Origin: Crotalaria pallida
Taxonomy: Eukaryota; Streptophyta; Magnoliopsida; Fabales; Fabaceae
Direction of reading: 5' to 3'
Assembly: GCA_037953625.1 (NCBI GenBank)
Contig: CM075653.1
Span: forward strand, 103,333,639 to 103,397,638
DNA length: 64,000 nucleotides
The position numbers and the translations under genes were made by a program. Shown here in pieces: positions 1 to 10,831 of the stretch; within the stretch, counting starts at the first letter, position 1, and the number at the start of each line of letters is the position of its first letter. The notes under the pieces were generated by a model. That model worked only from the letters and a program-made list of their open reading frames with translations. It had not been told where the DNA came from and made no database searches.

Positions 1-599
1 CATTTAACTAACCTAACATGTCGTTTCAAGAATCAAAACATAATTAATAAATGAATAAGAATTTCTTTTACTGTGATTAGTAGAAAAAGTTATTAATATG
101 TCGAATTGTTGTTTTAAAAATTGAGGGAAAAAAACCAAACACAAATAAATTTTAACCTAGCTATAAAATTTTTACATGTCTAATTGAAAATTAGGTCTTC
201 AATTTAGTATAGTAAAATTGAGTAGTCAGGATTGTATATAAAAGAAACAAAAAGAGATTTAGAAGAGGATTTTTTTTCAAAAGGAAAACTTCCTTACAAA
301 TCTATATGTTTATTCCTTTTATTTCATAATAACGTGTTTCATTTTAATTTGTTTGAATACTCTTTATATTTCATTAATATAATATTTTTTTTCCTTATAA
401 GAAAATCATTTCTTTTTTAATCCATGTCATTCATGCAAATTATAGACAAATATTTAAGGAAAAAAAATCAAGTAGGTATTGTAATTATTACAAGCCATCC
501 CCCTTAAACAAAATTATTACAACCAATCAATTCAATATCAAAAAATTAAAAATTTTCCATTGAAAAATCTAATTTTAGAAATTGTTATCATTTAAATCG
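1..599. other. Host intergenic flank, AT-rich
   Basis: This is AT-rich sequence with no convincing gene; the short open frames are low-complexity. It ends at the 5-bp target site AATTC (600-604), which is repeated at 37702-37706 on the far side of the nested retrotransposon block. The sequence at 37707 onward is therefore the original neighbour of this stretch. Confidence 0.7.
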
Positions 600-950
600 A
601 ATTCTGTAACAGCCCGATTTTCGAAAACCGAAATAACTGGCTTTTATTTATGAATGTTGCCGAAAAATGAGGCCATTATTTTTTTTTTAAAACATCGTTG
701 AATGGTTTGGGAAACATGTTTGAAAAAGTTATTAACCTCCTTCAACCTTCTCTTTCGAAAACCGAGTTGTTACGTGAAACCGAAACTCTTTCATCTTGTT
801 TTCCGAAAACGTTTTACGAAGAAAACAATTTAATTTCTACTTTAAACGATTTCATAAAAGAGAGATCTTGCAAAATAGGGCATGCATCAGAATGAGTCAC
901 GTTATAGTAACAGTTCATCACTTAGGTAATCCTGGATACAAACAATCAAC

Positions 951-1325
951 TTATTCTAATTCTATCACTGGCTCTTTTCTCCTATCAAAGACGACCGGAT
1001 TCAGCTTCGTCTTCTTCTTTGCAGGGGTCTTTGTACCGGAAGATGATGCGACCGTATCCTTGGGCTCTTCCGCAACTCTTGGCTTCAGTTCCACTTCGAA
1101 GAGCCTTACTGAGTTCTCCTTCCCTTGACTCCGAGGCGGCGATTGAGTACTATACTCCACGTAGGACATGCTTCCCAGACATGGGCTCGTCGTAGTTCTG
1201 CTTAGCTTATGCTCCGGGTCGTCAATTGCTAACTGAGTACGTCCCGTCCAAACCCATCCATGGCGTGTAGCTCTCCATCCGTGTCCTTCATGAGTCCAGA
1301 CACTGACATCCAAACGATGATCCAT
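951..1325 (-). CDS. Small LTR-encoded ORF, unknown function (giant LTR, left copy)
   Basis: The minus-strand frame is open from 1490, but I place the start at the ATG of 1323-1325 because it directly follows a possible 3' splice site (CAG, 1326-1328). This gives 124 residues. The N-terminal third is rich in Trp and His (residues from MDHRLDVSVWTHEGHGW on), a Ser/Pro stretch follows, and the C-terminus is basic with a PAKKKTKLNP cluster that looks like a nuclear localisation signal, then VFDRRKEP. The copy in the other LTR (10457-10831) has the same length with about five residue changes and no break. I recognise no family. It occupies the same LTR position as the ORFs at 17623 and 58453 but shows no clear similarity to them. 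It could be a chance ORF. Confidence 0.45.
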   Translation of the reverse strand: MDHRLDVSVWTHEGHGWRATRHGWVWTGRTQLAIDDPEHKLSRTTTSPCLGSMSYVEYSTQSPPRSQGKENSVRLFEVELKPRVAEEPKDTVASSSGTKTPAKKKTKLNPVVFDRRKEPVIELE

Positions 1326-3328
1326 CTGCCCGTTGGGATACCAGCAACGCCGATGTACCAACGAACAGGAGAGAGTAAGCGTTCCGGGCGCGTAGCGTCG
1401 ACGGTGTGGAATTACGGTAGGTAAAATAATAGGACACACACAAATAACACACAACACATCCAAACCAACATGCAAACATATTGTCATCATTACTCACAGT
1501 CTATATTCATTTTATCTTATCATTATTTCCTTCCTATTCCTCCACTCTTATTTTCAATCTCTTTCATAGAATTCATCATCTTCTCTCCACGTTTCCATTC
1601 TCAACTCTTCCTCCTTTTCCACACTTTTCAACTCTCACTCATATAACTCTTTTCTCATAAAGTTTTATTGAATTATAAACATCGATGATCAGGGGAGTTA
1701 AAGGATCATCGAGGTACGCGTTTCTTTCGTAGTTAGCACTCACGTCTCAAGCCTACATCTCCTCGGCCATCCATCCACCTAGTCGGAAGCAAACAGGAGT
1801 ACAGGACCTTTACCATGCGAGCACGACAGCTGTCAACACAAATGGTCCCAGACCAGGAGGCTCAGCCTCAATAATATCAATTCACAATAACATGGCACAC
1901 TGCCTCGCAGTGGCAAACAAGATGCCCCACTCCAGTCCCTCTCACTGTTCTCGATTTGCAATCTAGGGGGCGACAGTATCATTGTAGTGCGCGCACAGAA
2001 CTTACCACGGTATTAGACCCAGTCCCCACCACGTTAGTGCACCACTTATGGAGTTCGTTCTGTCTACAACAATACTCTAGACTTCTTGAGGTTTCACCGT
2101 CATAGTCCTCCCCTAATGCAATCTCGTCCTAAGTATCCGCAGATACTTATCGTCTCTTCCTCTCCACTACTTCGCACTCTCATACCTCACCGTATTTGCT
2201 GTTAATGTCTTTTAGAATCTTTTAGTTTTTAAATAACCTATTATTCGGCTCACCCTTCGTGCATCCCTTCAGTGAGTCCCGACCACTATCTTTGCATTTT
2301 CAAAGTCACGCATAGCTCAGAGTTGGGGGTTCCTCAATCGAATCACACCTCATTTCTCAACTTAGTCACACTCTCATTGTTTTCTCCAAATCTTCCTCTT
2401 TACCATCCTTCTCACTATTTCAATTTCACCTTTCTCAAAACTTTTCAAATACTATTTCCAAAATCTTTACAAAACCTTCATTTTCACCAACTTTCACCAA
2501 AATGTTATTTCACAAGCTTTTCTCAAAAATATTGTTTCACAATATCCTCTCATAAAACTTCTTTCAAAAAGGTCGTTTCATAAAACTCCTTTGAAAAACA
2601 TAGTTTCACAAGCTTCTTCAAAAAAATCCTTTTCCAAAAACTTTTATTTTCCAAAAGTTTCCATTCCAAAGACCTTTTCAAAAACTTTGGTTCACAAACC
2701 TTTTTCAAAAGTCATTTTCACAACTCAACAATTTCTTTTCCTAAATCTTCTTAAAAATTCCTTTTTCCAAAAGCTCTTTTAATTTTCAAAATGCAATTTG
2801 TGCTGAGCACTAGCGGAGGAGCAAGCTCAACTCAACACTAGTTCCCAGACTAAACCAAAAATGGAGGAGCTCAGCTCTACTCAATTCACTTCTCAATCCA
2901 CATTCCACATCACTCTCCCCAGCTCTGGCTCGTTCTCATCATCATCATCAATTTCTTTCCCACTCAATTCTTATCTTTAATCGTTAACTCTTTTCTTATT
3001 TCCCCATTACTTCCACTTTCAATATTTCTCAACTCTTTCTTTCCACTTTTATTTTCTTATTCAGGACGCACAAACGTCCATCAACCATTCACCATAATCA
3101 ACAACAATAAATATTATAGAACAAAATTAAATAAAAGCATACTACAACACACGACATCACACAATAGCGTTGTGGTTTTTGTCACCTTCACATAAGCAGC
3201 CACACAAAGCATACAATTGCTGCTTATACTACTGACTCCAACCACACAGTTCCGATCTTTGAGATGATACGGAACGTCCTAATAAATCACCTAGCTACCA
3301 CGGTGTCTTAGGAAGGCTTCTCTCTCAC
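1326..3328 (-). other. Putative LTR intron of the giant LTR
   Basis: A consensus-like 5' splice site, CAG|GTGAGAGAG, reads on the minus strand with the intron starting at 3328. A possible acceptor ending in GGGCAG lies at 1326, directly before the ATG of the LTR ORF. The donor block is conserved in the related LTR at 60562, and the acceptor neighbourhood is partly conserved near 62245. The segment contains a run of perfect short hairpins (1827-1912). Splicing is inferred only. Confidence 0.4.
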
Positions 3329-4028
3329 CTGAGGTCCAGCTGTTGAATGTGTGCCCTCCTTGCAACCTTGTGCTGCCATCTACCCCAACCTCTTTTCTTT
3401 GTCATTCCTCATATTAAATAAAACATTTTACGTTATTATCTCATTTGAGAAAAAATCTTTTCTTAGATTAATACTTGTCCCTTCTTTGTTGGGAAAACTT
3501 TGAAAATATAACCAAAACCAACCATCACTTGAAACTCTTTCTTTAAACTATATGAAAATATTTTTAAATAGCGAAAAGGCAAGTCCAAGTAATTATGGAC
3601 AGCAAAATAGTCTTACAAGGTTTCTTAATAAAACTCCGAAAATATAAAAACACTTTTATTACAATCAGTGCTTAAAACTTAAATCTTTTCATAAAACAAT
3701 TTTGGGACAGCCATGAAAACATCATTAAGATCTCAAGCAAATTCAATCAATCGTTCTTAAAATCCATTCATGCATTCGATTATTTTTCAAACACATCTAA
3801 TCACATAACAACCATATAACTCCAAATAAATAAAACCACATATTCAATTATTTTTCAAGCCACACAGCAACATCAACAGCAGCACTTAGATAATTTTCTT
3901 AGCATCAGAGCAATTAGGCATTCGCACATGATTCATTTTTGTAAGGCACTTATGCATTCAAGCATCCATATACCAAATTGAGTCAAGTTCCAAACCAAAT
4001 GTATGCAATTAATTTCCCTAAACCGATT

Positions 4029-6554
4029 TGTAACATCCTGTTATTTCTAATACCTCTAGCAAAATAATTAAATGATTTAATATGTTTTCAATATTTGAGT
4101 CTCGGAATAAAATTCTGATTTAATCATTATATTTGAAATATGTTTTCTAATAAAAATAAGTATAAATTTGTTATCATACGTTTTTCAAAAATAAAGTAGT
4201 ACTTTCATTTAGTTTAATTAACATTTTGACAGGGAGTTCAAGTGGCAAGCCTTAGAGGCATTTTTATAAATAGTTTCTTCAGAAAAATATGTTTAACTTA
4301 ATATTTTGAGCTTCTCTGTAAATTTTCATAGTGTTCGGAGGCTGTTTTATTTTTAGCTTCTGGACTGGTTTAATAAATTACCGGTTTAAGTTATATATAC
4401 TAATCTTCTACTTCAAAATTTTAAATATTATATATTATCAAGTTTAATATCAAGATTTAGAAAATATATTTACTTTTGAATTTCGATAATTTTTCTTACG
4501 CAATAGCTATCCGGAGGGACCGGCAACTTTATTATTTTTCAATCAGTTTTGAGTAATTCAAAATACTATATTGTTTTACCAAAACGTATTTTATTTTCAG
4601 TATCATCCAACTTTTAACTAGAATCCAAAATATTTACACACATTGACCCACAAATGAGAACAAAATATAAATAAAATATATAATTCCTAGCTACCCATCG
4701 TCCCACCCATAACCCTTTATATTATATATAATGCCAACACATGATGCCAATTGCCATAGATAATAGAAGGAATTAATGAAGCACACAGCTTCATGTTCAT
4801 TCTCAGAACCATGAGAGTGACGAGGGACAAAATGGTAAATCCCCATTCACAGTCCCCTCTCCCACCAACCCTTGCCCTCCTCCTACGGCTCTCTACGATG
4901 ACCTTGTTCGTGATGCCACCCTCTTCATTCGGAACTAAATTTAAAGTTCCTACTATAGGAGGAAAGCCTCTAGATCTATATCGCCTTTTCCTTGAAGTAA
5001 CATTTCGGGGTGGTCTTGAAAAGGTTATTGCAGATCGTAAATGGAAGTGGTTATGGTCTTTAACTTTCGAGATACCATAACAAGCGCATCGTTTATGCTG
5101 CGCAAATACTATCTATCATTGCTTTATGACTTTGAGCAAGTGTATTACTTTCGGAAGCAAGTTCCTCCTTCCTTGACCCCTGGAGCAAGTCGCGGATGTA
5201 AACGTAGCTCTGTTGCTATTGCTAGGATTTCCAGGTAAGAGGAGTCTCTTTTCCACACTTTGGGTTAGAGATAGTTAGAATTTATAATAGTATTTGGGTA
5301 TAATAATTAGACCGGGTTGTGGGTAGCAAAATGGTTTGATTTAAAGGTTTAGGGGATAATAGTATATTTATGGTTGATTTTATATTTATTGAGTTGTTTA
5401 TGTTAAATTCCCTTTTTATTAATGTTAAAGTAGGAAGTGAAGAACCCTAGGGAGTTGACTTACATTCAATGTACTCTGAGACATACCTGAGTATGTCGAT
5501 TAATTGTGATATTGGTTGCTGGTTGATAAATTGATGTGACCCTATATGTGAATAATTAATGGCGTATGTGTATAAATATTGAAATGGAAATGTGGTGTAG
5601 AAAGGAATAATAAGTTGGAATTGGAAGTGAATATATCTATATATGTATATATAACTTGAAACTGTTGTGTGTGAAGAATGTTTGGAAATGTGTGATTTGT
5701 GTAATACTTGGTAATTGTGGTTTAATTTATAAATTAACGAAATGATAGTAAGTCACTAAGCAAAGGAATGAGAGAAGTGAACAATTAATAGAAACCAAAT
5801 AAGAGTCAAGAAATTAAAAGATAGAAAGAAAACTAAGAAAACTAAAAACGAAGAGAAAAGACAAATTAATAATAAAAAGGTAATCGGCGCAGGATGGTTG
5901 TGAGACCCTGTGGCCAATTAATTAAAGGTAAACGGCGCAGGATGGTTGTGAGACCCTGTGGCCAATTAATTAAAGATAAACGGCGCAGGATGATTGTGAG
6001 ACCCTATGGCCAATTAATTAAAGGTAACCGGCGCAGGATGGTTGTGAGACCCTGCGGCCAATTAATAAAAGGTAACCGGCGCAGGATGGTTGTGAGACCC
6101 TGTGGCCAAATAATAAAAAGATAAATGGAAATTAAGGAAAGGGAGATGGTATATCTAATGGATAACGTAAATGAGCAATGGAATTATGGAATTTGGAATG
6201 TTATGTGTGTTGAATTATGAATTGAATGTGTTGCATTTTGGTTACTTCATTGTCTGATTTAGTTATTATTCTCGAATTTCTATTATGACTATTTACTCTC
6301 TTATAATCCACTGTGTTGTGAAAAGGTTTCACCCTTATGTGATTAACATTTTAGGTACTTGAGCAAGGAGCTTGGAGATCAGAGTGCTCAGCTGATCAGT
6401 CGAAAGAAAGGAACTCAAGTGTATTTTATTATATTGTAAATGAAAGCCCCCAACGCTATTTGTAAACTCTGATTTATAAAAGAAAATTTAAAGTCCTATG
6501 TTTCATTTTTCAAACTTTTATTGTCTATTATTCATTATATTACGGGGTGTTACA
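4029..6554 (+). mobile_element. Solo LTR (gypsy type) inside the giant LTR
   Basis: A 2526-bp unit beginning TGTAACATCC and ending GGTGTTACA is flanked by a perfect 5-bp TSD CGATT (4024-4028, 6555-6559). The uninterrupted sequence is seen in the other LTR near 13530. No internal domain is present, so this is a solo LTR left by recombination between two LTRs. TATA-like sequence lies near 4715-4730, a strong donor CAG|GTAAGA at 5234/5235, and a pyrimidine-rich acceptor TTTTAG|GT at 6354. The putative intron between them holds the 48-bp tandem repeats. Orientation is inferred from these signals. Confidence 0.9.
5885..6124 (+). repeat. 48-bp minisatellite, five copies
   Basis: Units start with CGGCGCAGG at 5885, 5933, 5981, 6029 and 6077, an exact 48-bp period. 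Because 48 is divisible by three the array is open in one frame and encodes a 16-residue repeat (MVVRPCGQLIKG...), which I regard as a by-product. Each unit can fold CGCAGG against CCTGTG, and in the fourth copy against the perfect complement CCTGCG. Confidence 0.9.
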
Positions 6555-9084
6555 CGATTTAAACTACTCAACCGAATAAAAGCAAGGAAAACAAACCAAG
6601 TATCACAATTTAAATCACTTGCATCTATTCCTTTTGTTTTAGGCATTCACATTCTATTTTCTTTTAGTCCTAACCGAATACACAAAGCACACATAACACA
6701 TATTCATTCAACCATATACTAATTAAATTTATTTATTTCCTTTTATTTCTAAATAAAGAACCGAATAGAACACATATCCACATCACAAGTTCAAACAATT
6801 TATTTTAGTATAATTTCTTAAAATATGTTTATCCCTTTTTGAATCATTTCATTGGAGAAGAGATCCTAGGTTTACCAACATCTATAGACCGATCGTAAGT
6901 ATGGCATGCACAAGGAACATGAATCAAAGCAAAATCTTGTTTTCTTTATTTTCTTATTTTCCTTACAAAACTATGAGTCTCACAACAATTTGGGAAGACA
7001 AAATTTTAATTTCTTAACACAAGGAATCAAGGATTATGTCAAGGTTTCATCCTTTAAGGAAAACACATGCATACATTTACAATTTCTAGGTAAGGCAAAT
7101 TTTCAACATGCATGTAAGAAAATGATGATTTCCTATCTCTCCCTAGTCTTGACCGAATCATAACATGCAAGGAAACAAAATCTTATAATTTTATTGTCAC
7201 ATGCAACACCCAAATTCATGGATCACATCATGCAAGACTTGAAAAAAGCATCACTTCATTTCCCTAAACATCACCCGAATCATCATCATCACACACACAC
7301 CTTGATTCAAACTCTTTTTATACAAAAATTATTTTTAAAGCTTGCTAAACTTATTTTCTTTGCAAAAACCGTGACTTACATATGAGACACCAAGGTCTTA
7401 TACTCAAATTAAGTATATAAAATTTAAGCTCCATATTTTCTCCAAGATCAAGCATAGGTCAAAACATGCAAAGAGAATCAAAGCAAAAACATAAACTTAA
7501 ACTCAATCCTCCAAGTAAACCGTGAAGAATAAATTAGAGATCAACTTCTTTAAACATAGACATAGTATGAAAACACTTAGATCAAATTAAAAGCATCAAG
7601 ACCTAAAATTTCTACTCATGGCCGAACCATTTAGTCTTTGATTTAGGGATTTAATTCATTCATTCATTCATAAAAATCCATGATCAAACATAATAAGAAC
7701 ATGCAAAGGAAGACAAGGATGATCAAGCCACAAAATCATCATGCATGAGAGAATCAAGCAAAAATATGAACTCAAACACAACTTGAAACCAAAACCGTGG
7801 CAAAGAAAATTTACAAGTAGGAAATCAAAACTTTTTAACTACAACATTCAAAATCAAAGCATAAAAATAACATGCAAGACCTTTAAACCTCAAGATCATT
7901 CAAAAATAAATACATGCATCACAAAAATTAAACAAAGTCCATTAAAAGTCTTTTACAACACAAAATCACTTAACCAAAAACTCATTCTACCTTAATTTCT
8001 AACTTAAATCTTTAAATCTTCTCTCCTTCTCCTCTTAGGTTGCCTCGGTCTCTTTATTCTAAGGGTAAGGGGTGGGTTCTTCCTTGATCATTGATGAAGA
8101 AGGTGGCTGAGAAAGGAATTAGGGAAGTTTTGATTAGAAGTTTGGAGGTTTTCACTCTCTTCTCCTCTTTTCTTCCTCACGGTTCACTCTTTTCTTTCTA
8201 AGTCTTCAAGAGCTTGATGGTGCTCTTGAAGGATATGTGTTTGTGTTGATGTTTGGGTGTGGAAATAATGTGATTAGGTGAAGGGAGAATGAGTCTCTAA
8301 CTCATTCCTACGGTTTTAGAATCAAGGCAAAGACATGGGAATTTCCTTTCCTAGCCTTGGTTTCTAGTAGAAAAAAGGGAGGGCAATTTGGGCCAACCCC
8401 TTAGTTGCATGAAGGGGTCAAACCGTGGGACACATGGAGGGAGGGAAGCCCACAATAGGTTTCATGAGTCATTACTCCTAATGCCTCCCTATTTTCATTT
8501 TTAATTTTCCAATTCCTTAATGCTCAAGAAGTTCAAGCCCACTTGGTTCTCTATTCCTTGCATGGCCGAACCTCATTCACTAGCACACACATACACATAA
8601 AATTTTATTTCCATGTTCAACACATAGCATCTAGTCATGCATACACTTAACACATGTATAAGCATACACATATTCACACACAGGGCATGTACACAATTAA
8701 CATCTTGATGGCATCATGTTTGCACGACACACACACACACATGCATATTCATGCATCACTCCTTACTTCTATATATGCACATGTAATTTCTTTTTAATAG
8801 TTAAATTCTTAGATAATCCTAAGCATACTCATACATACCAAGACTGTATATACACGCCATCACCAAAATAAATCACAAACATTTTAATAAAATTATTAAG
8901 TGTATATAAATTTTCTCAAAAGTCAAATTTCTAAATGTTGGACATTAACTTTAAAATCATTCAATTATCTTAAAACGTGAATTTTAAGAAAATCATTTAA
9001 GAAAATATCTTTTTAAATTGTTTTTCTAAGAAAATAATTTCTTCAGTGTTTTGCTTTAATATGAGGAATTTACGGGGTGTTACA

Positions 9085-9097
9085 TTCTCCCCAACTT
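9085..9097 (-). promoter_or_regulatory. Polypurine tract of the giant-LTR element
   Basis: On the minus strand AAGTTGGGGAGAA lies directly before the 3' LTR start TGTAACACC. It is preceded by a TTCTCGGGGATGAGAAATTC-like block typical of the 3' end of Tekay-type elements (compare the block just upstream of 22949). Confidence 0.8.
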
Positions 9098-10097
9098 AAG
9101 AATTTCTCATCCCCGAGAAATACATGGGAGATTGGGCAGCAGGGCAACAGCATTCTTGTGTCATTTTGAGGCTCCTCGTTAACCGCTTCCAGATGGAGAG
9201 ATCCCACTCGTGTCGAGTCGGGTTATGTCCAACGGACTAACCGAAGAAGATGCCGCTTCCTTAGCCGGTTGTCGTCACAAAAAGTCCACGCCTATGGTTG
9301 GACTTAGGGGAAATCAAACAGACAAACATTCATACATCTCCAAAAGCAAGGATTTTACCTATAAATCCTTAAATACCCGCTATTCTCTACCTACTCCGTC
9401 TTTCCTATAATTCTCTTTCTGATCCTAGGATTCGCGTCTATCATTTCTAGCTTAAAGGGATTCTATTACCCTCTAGGTTTTACTCAGAATCTCCTCTAAT
9501 GACTAATAATATTTGCTTCCTTCCCTTCTTGTGACTCCCCAACTTGGATTCAACTTATAATTATTCCACGGAAATCTTAGAGTCTTCCTAAGTTCAACTA
9601 TTTCCTCTTCTCCTCAATCACCTAACCTTAGGCTACTTGGGTAACTATGGCACTTCCAGCTCCACCATTCGAACCAAAGAGTCTTAAATGAAGTCACGAG
9701 GTGTTAGGGGTTCATGAAGGAAAGGGTCCAAATCTTAGCAACAAGAATGTGTTGTCGAAGCAATTCAACAAACACGAAAATTAGGAGACAACAGCCTATA
9801 TCCTCAAAGGCGATAACTATCTCTAAAGGTATGCTAAGGTTAATCAGACCTAAGTATAACAATGACTATTGAAACATCAGGGATACTGGGTCTTGGTCTC
9901 GGAATCTATTCATGGTCTACTCTTATAGAGCCAAAAGGTTCCTTAAACTAATACGGTCGGTGCTAGGCCACAAACTAGTCTCATGTTCTAAGAGACAAAA
10001 GCTTATCCTCCTACTCCTACTTAAATACTAGCAAACACACAGAGTCACACAAACAAAGCATGAAGCCCATGCTTAAGGCCGTTAAGGATTACCATAA

Positions 10098-10109
10098 GCT
10101 CTGATACCA
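10098..10109 (-). promoter_or_regulatory. Primer-binding site, initiator Met-tRNA type
   Basis: The minus strand reads TGGTATCAGAGC, complementary to the 3' end of plant initiator tRNA-Met, three bases inside the right-hand LTR. It fixes the element's orientation (5' LTR to the right) and matches the PBS of the nested Tekay element at 18449. Confidence 0.88.
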
Positions 10110-10456
10110 TTCTGTAACAGCCCGATTTTCGAAAATCGAAATAACTGGCTTTTATTTATGAATGTTGCCAAAAATGAGGCCATTATTTTTTTTTAAAACA
10201 TCGTTGAATGGTTTGGGAAACATGTTTGAAAAAGTTATTAACCTCCTTCAACCTTCTCTTTCAAAAACCGAGTTGTTACGTGAAACCAAAACTCTTTCAT
10301 CTTCTTTTCCGAAAACGTTTTACGAAGAAAACAATTTAATTTCTACTTTAAACGATTTCATAAAAGAGAGTTCTTGCAAAATAGGGCATGCATCAGAATG
10401 AGTCACGTTACAGTAACAGTTCATCACTTAGGTAATCCTGGATATAAACAATCAAC

Positions 10457-10831
10457 TTATTCTAATTCTATCACTGGCTCTTTTCTCCTATCAAAGACGA
10501 CCGGATTCAGCTTCGTCTTCTTCTTTGCAGGGGTCTTTGTACCGGAAGATGATGCGACCGTATCCTTGGGCTCTTCTGCAACTCTTGGCTTCAGTTCCAC
10601 TCCGAAGAGCCTTACTGAGTTCTCCTTCCCTTGACTCCGAGGCGGCGATTGAGGACTATACTCCACGTAGGACATGCTTCCCAGACACGGGCTCGCCGTA
10701 GTTCTGCTTAGCTTATGCTCCGGGTCTTCAATTGCTAACTGAGTACGTCCCGTCCAAACCCATCCATGGCGTGTAGCTCTCCATCTGTGTCCTTCATGAG
10801 TCCAGACACTGACATCCAAACGATGATCCAT
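10457..10831 (-). CDS. Small LTR-encoded ORF, unknown function (giant LTR, right copy)
   Basis: Counterpart of 951-1325. The ATG at 10829-10831 directly follows the same CAG acceptor-like site (10832-10834); the frame is also open further upstream to 10996. It has 124 residues, a Trp/His-rich N-terminus, and a basic C-terminus with PAKKKTKLNP. Against the left copy I see changes G to R, D to E, T to A, T to P and E to G and no stop. Function unknown. Confidence 0.45.
   Translation of the reverse strand: MDHRLDVSVWTHEGHRWRATRHGWVWTGRTQLAIEDPEHKLSRTTASPCLGSMSYVEYSPQSPPRSQGKENSVRLFGVELKPRVAEEPKDTVASSSGTKTPAKKKTKLNPVVFDRRKEPVIELE

Larger units (their letters stand above)
605..9084 (-). repeat. 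Giant LTR, 3' copy (left), interrupted by a solo LTR
   Basis: In the element's own direction the LTR starts TGTAACACCCCGTAA at 9084 and ends in TGTTACA at 605. It consists of 605-4028 plus 6560-9084 (5949 bp), because 4029-6554 with its duplicated CGATT is a later insertion. It matches 10113-13544 plus 35196-37701 with only scattered substitutions by eye, roughly 1-2%. Apart from the small ORF at 951-1325 the content is non-coding and rich in A/T and in CTTTTC-type runs (2340-2790), with a CA microsatellite near 8730. Confidence 0.92.
9085..10112 (-). other. Interior of the giant-LTR element, no coding capacity
   Basis: About 1.03 kb lies between the two LTRs. I find no gag, protease, RT or integrase motif on either strand; the only short frame (9210-9410) lacks any recognisable feature. 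The interior keeps just the PBS at one end and the PPT at the other, the minimum expected of a non-autonomous element replicated in trans. Confidence 0.75.

Noticed and set aside
2272..2583. 103-residue ORF rich in Phe, Ser, Lys (also at 11776-12087)
   Set aside because: Low-complexity CTTTTC/TTCAAAA sequence on the strand opposite to the element, with no motif; presence in both copies is expected from LTR identity.
5894..6124. 76-residue ORF with a repeated MVVRPCGQLIKG unit
   Set aside because: It exists only because the 48-bp repeat unit is a multiple of three; there is no upstream coding context and the repeats are non-coding LTR sequence.
5885..6124. CRISPR-like repeat array, also the ACTCGAGT clusters
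   Set aside because: The 48-bp units are adjoining with no spacers, the octamers are too short and irregular, and this is a plant genome.
605..9084. Reading 605-4028 and 6555-9084 as two separate repeats
   Set aside because: The CGATT duplication and the uninterrupted copy near 13530 show they are one LTR split by a solo LTR.
9210..9410. Short ORF in the giant-LTR interior
   Set aside because: Wrong strand relative to the element, no motif and no conserved context.
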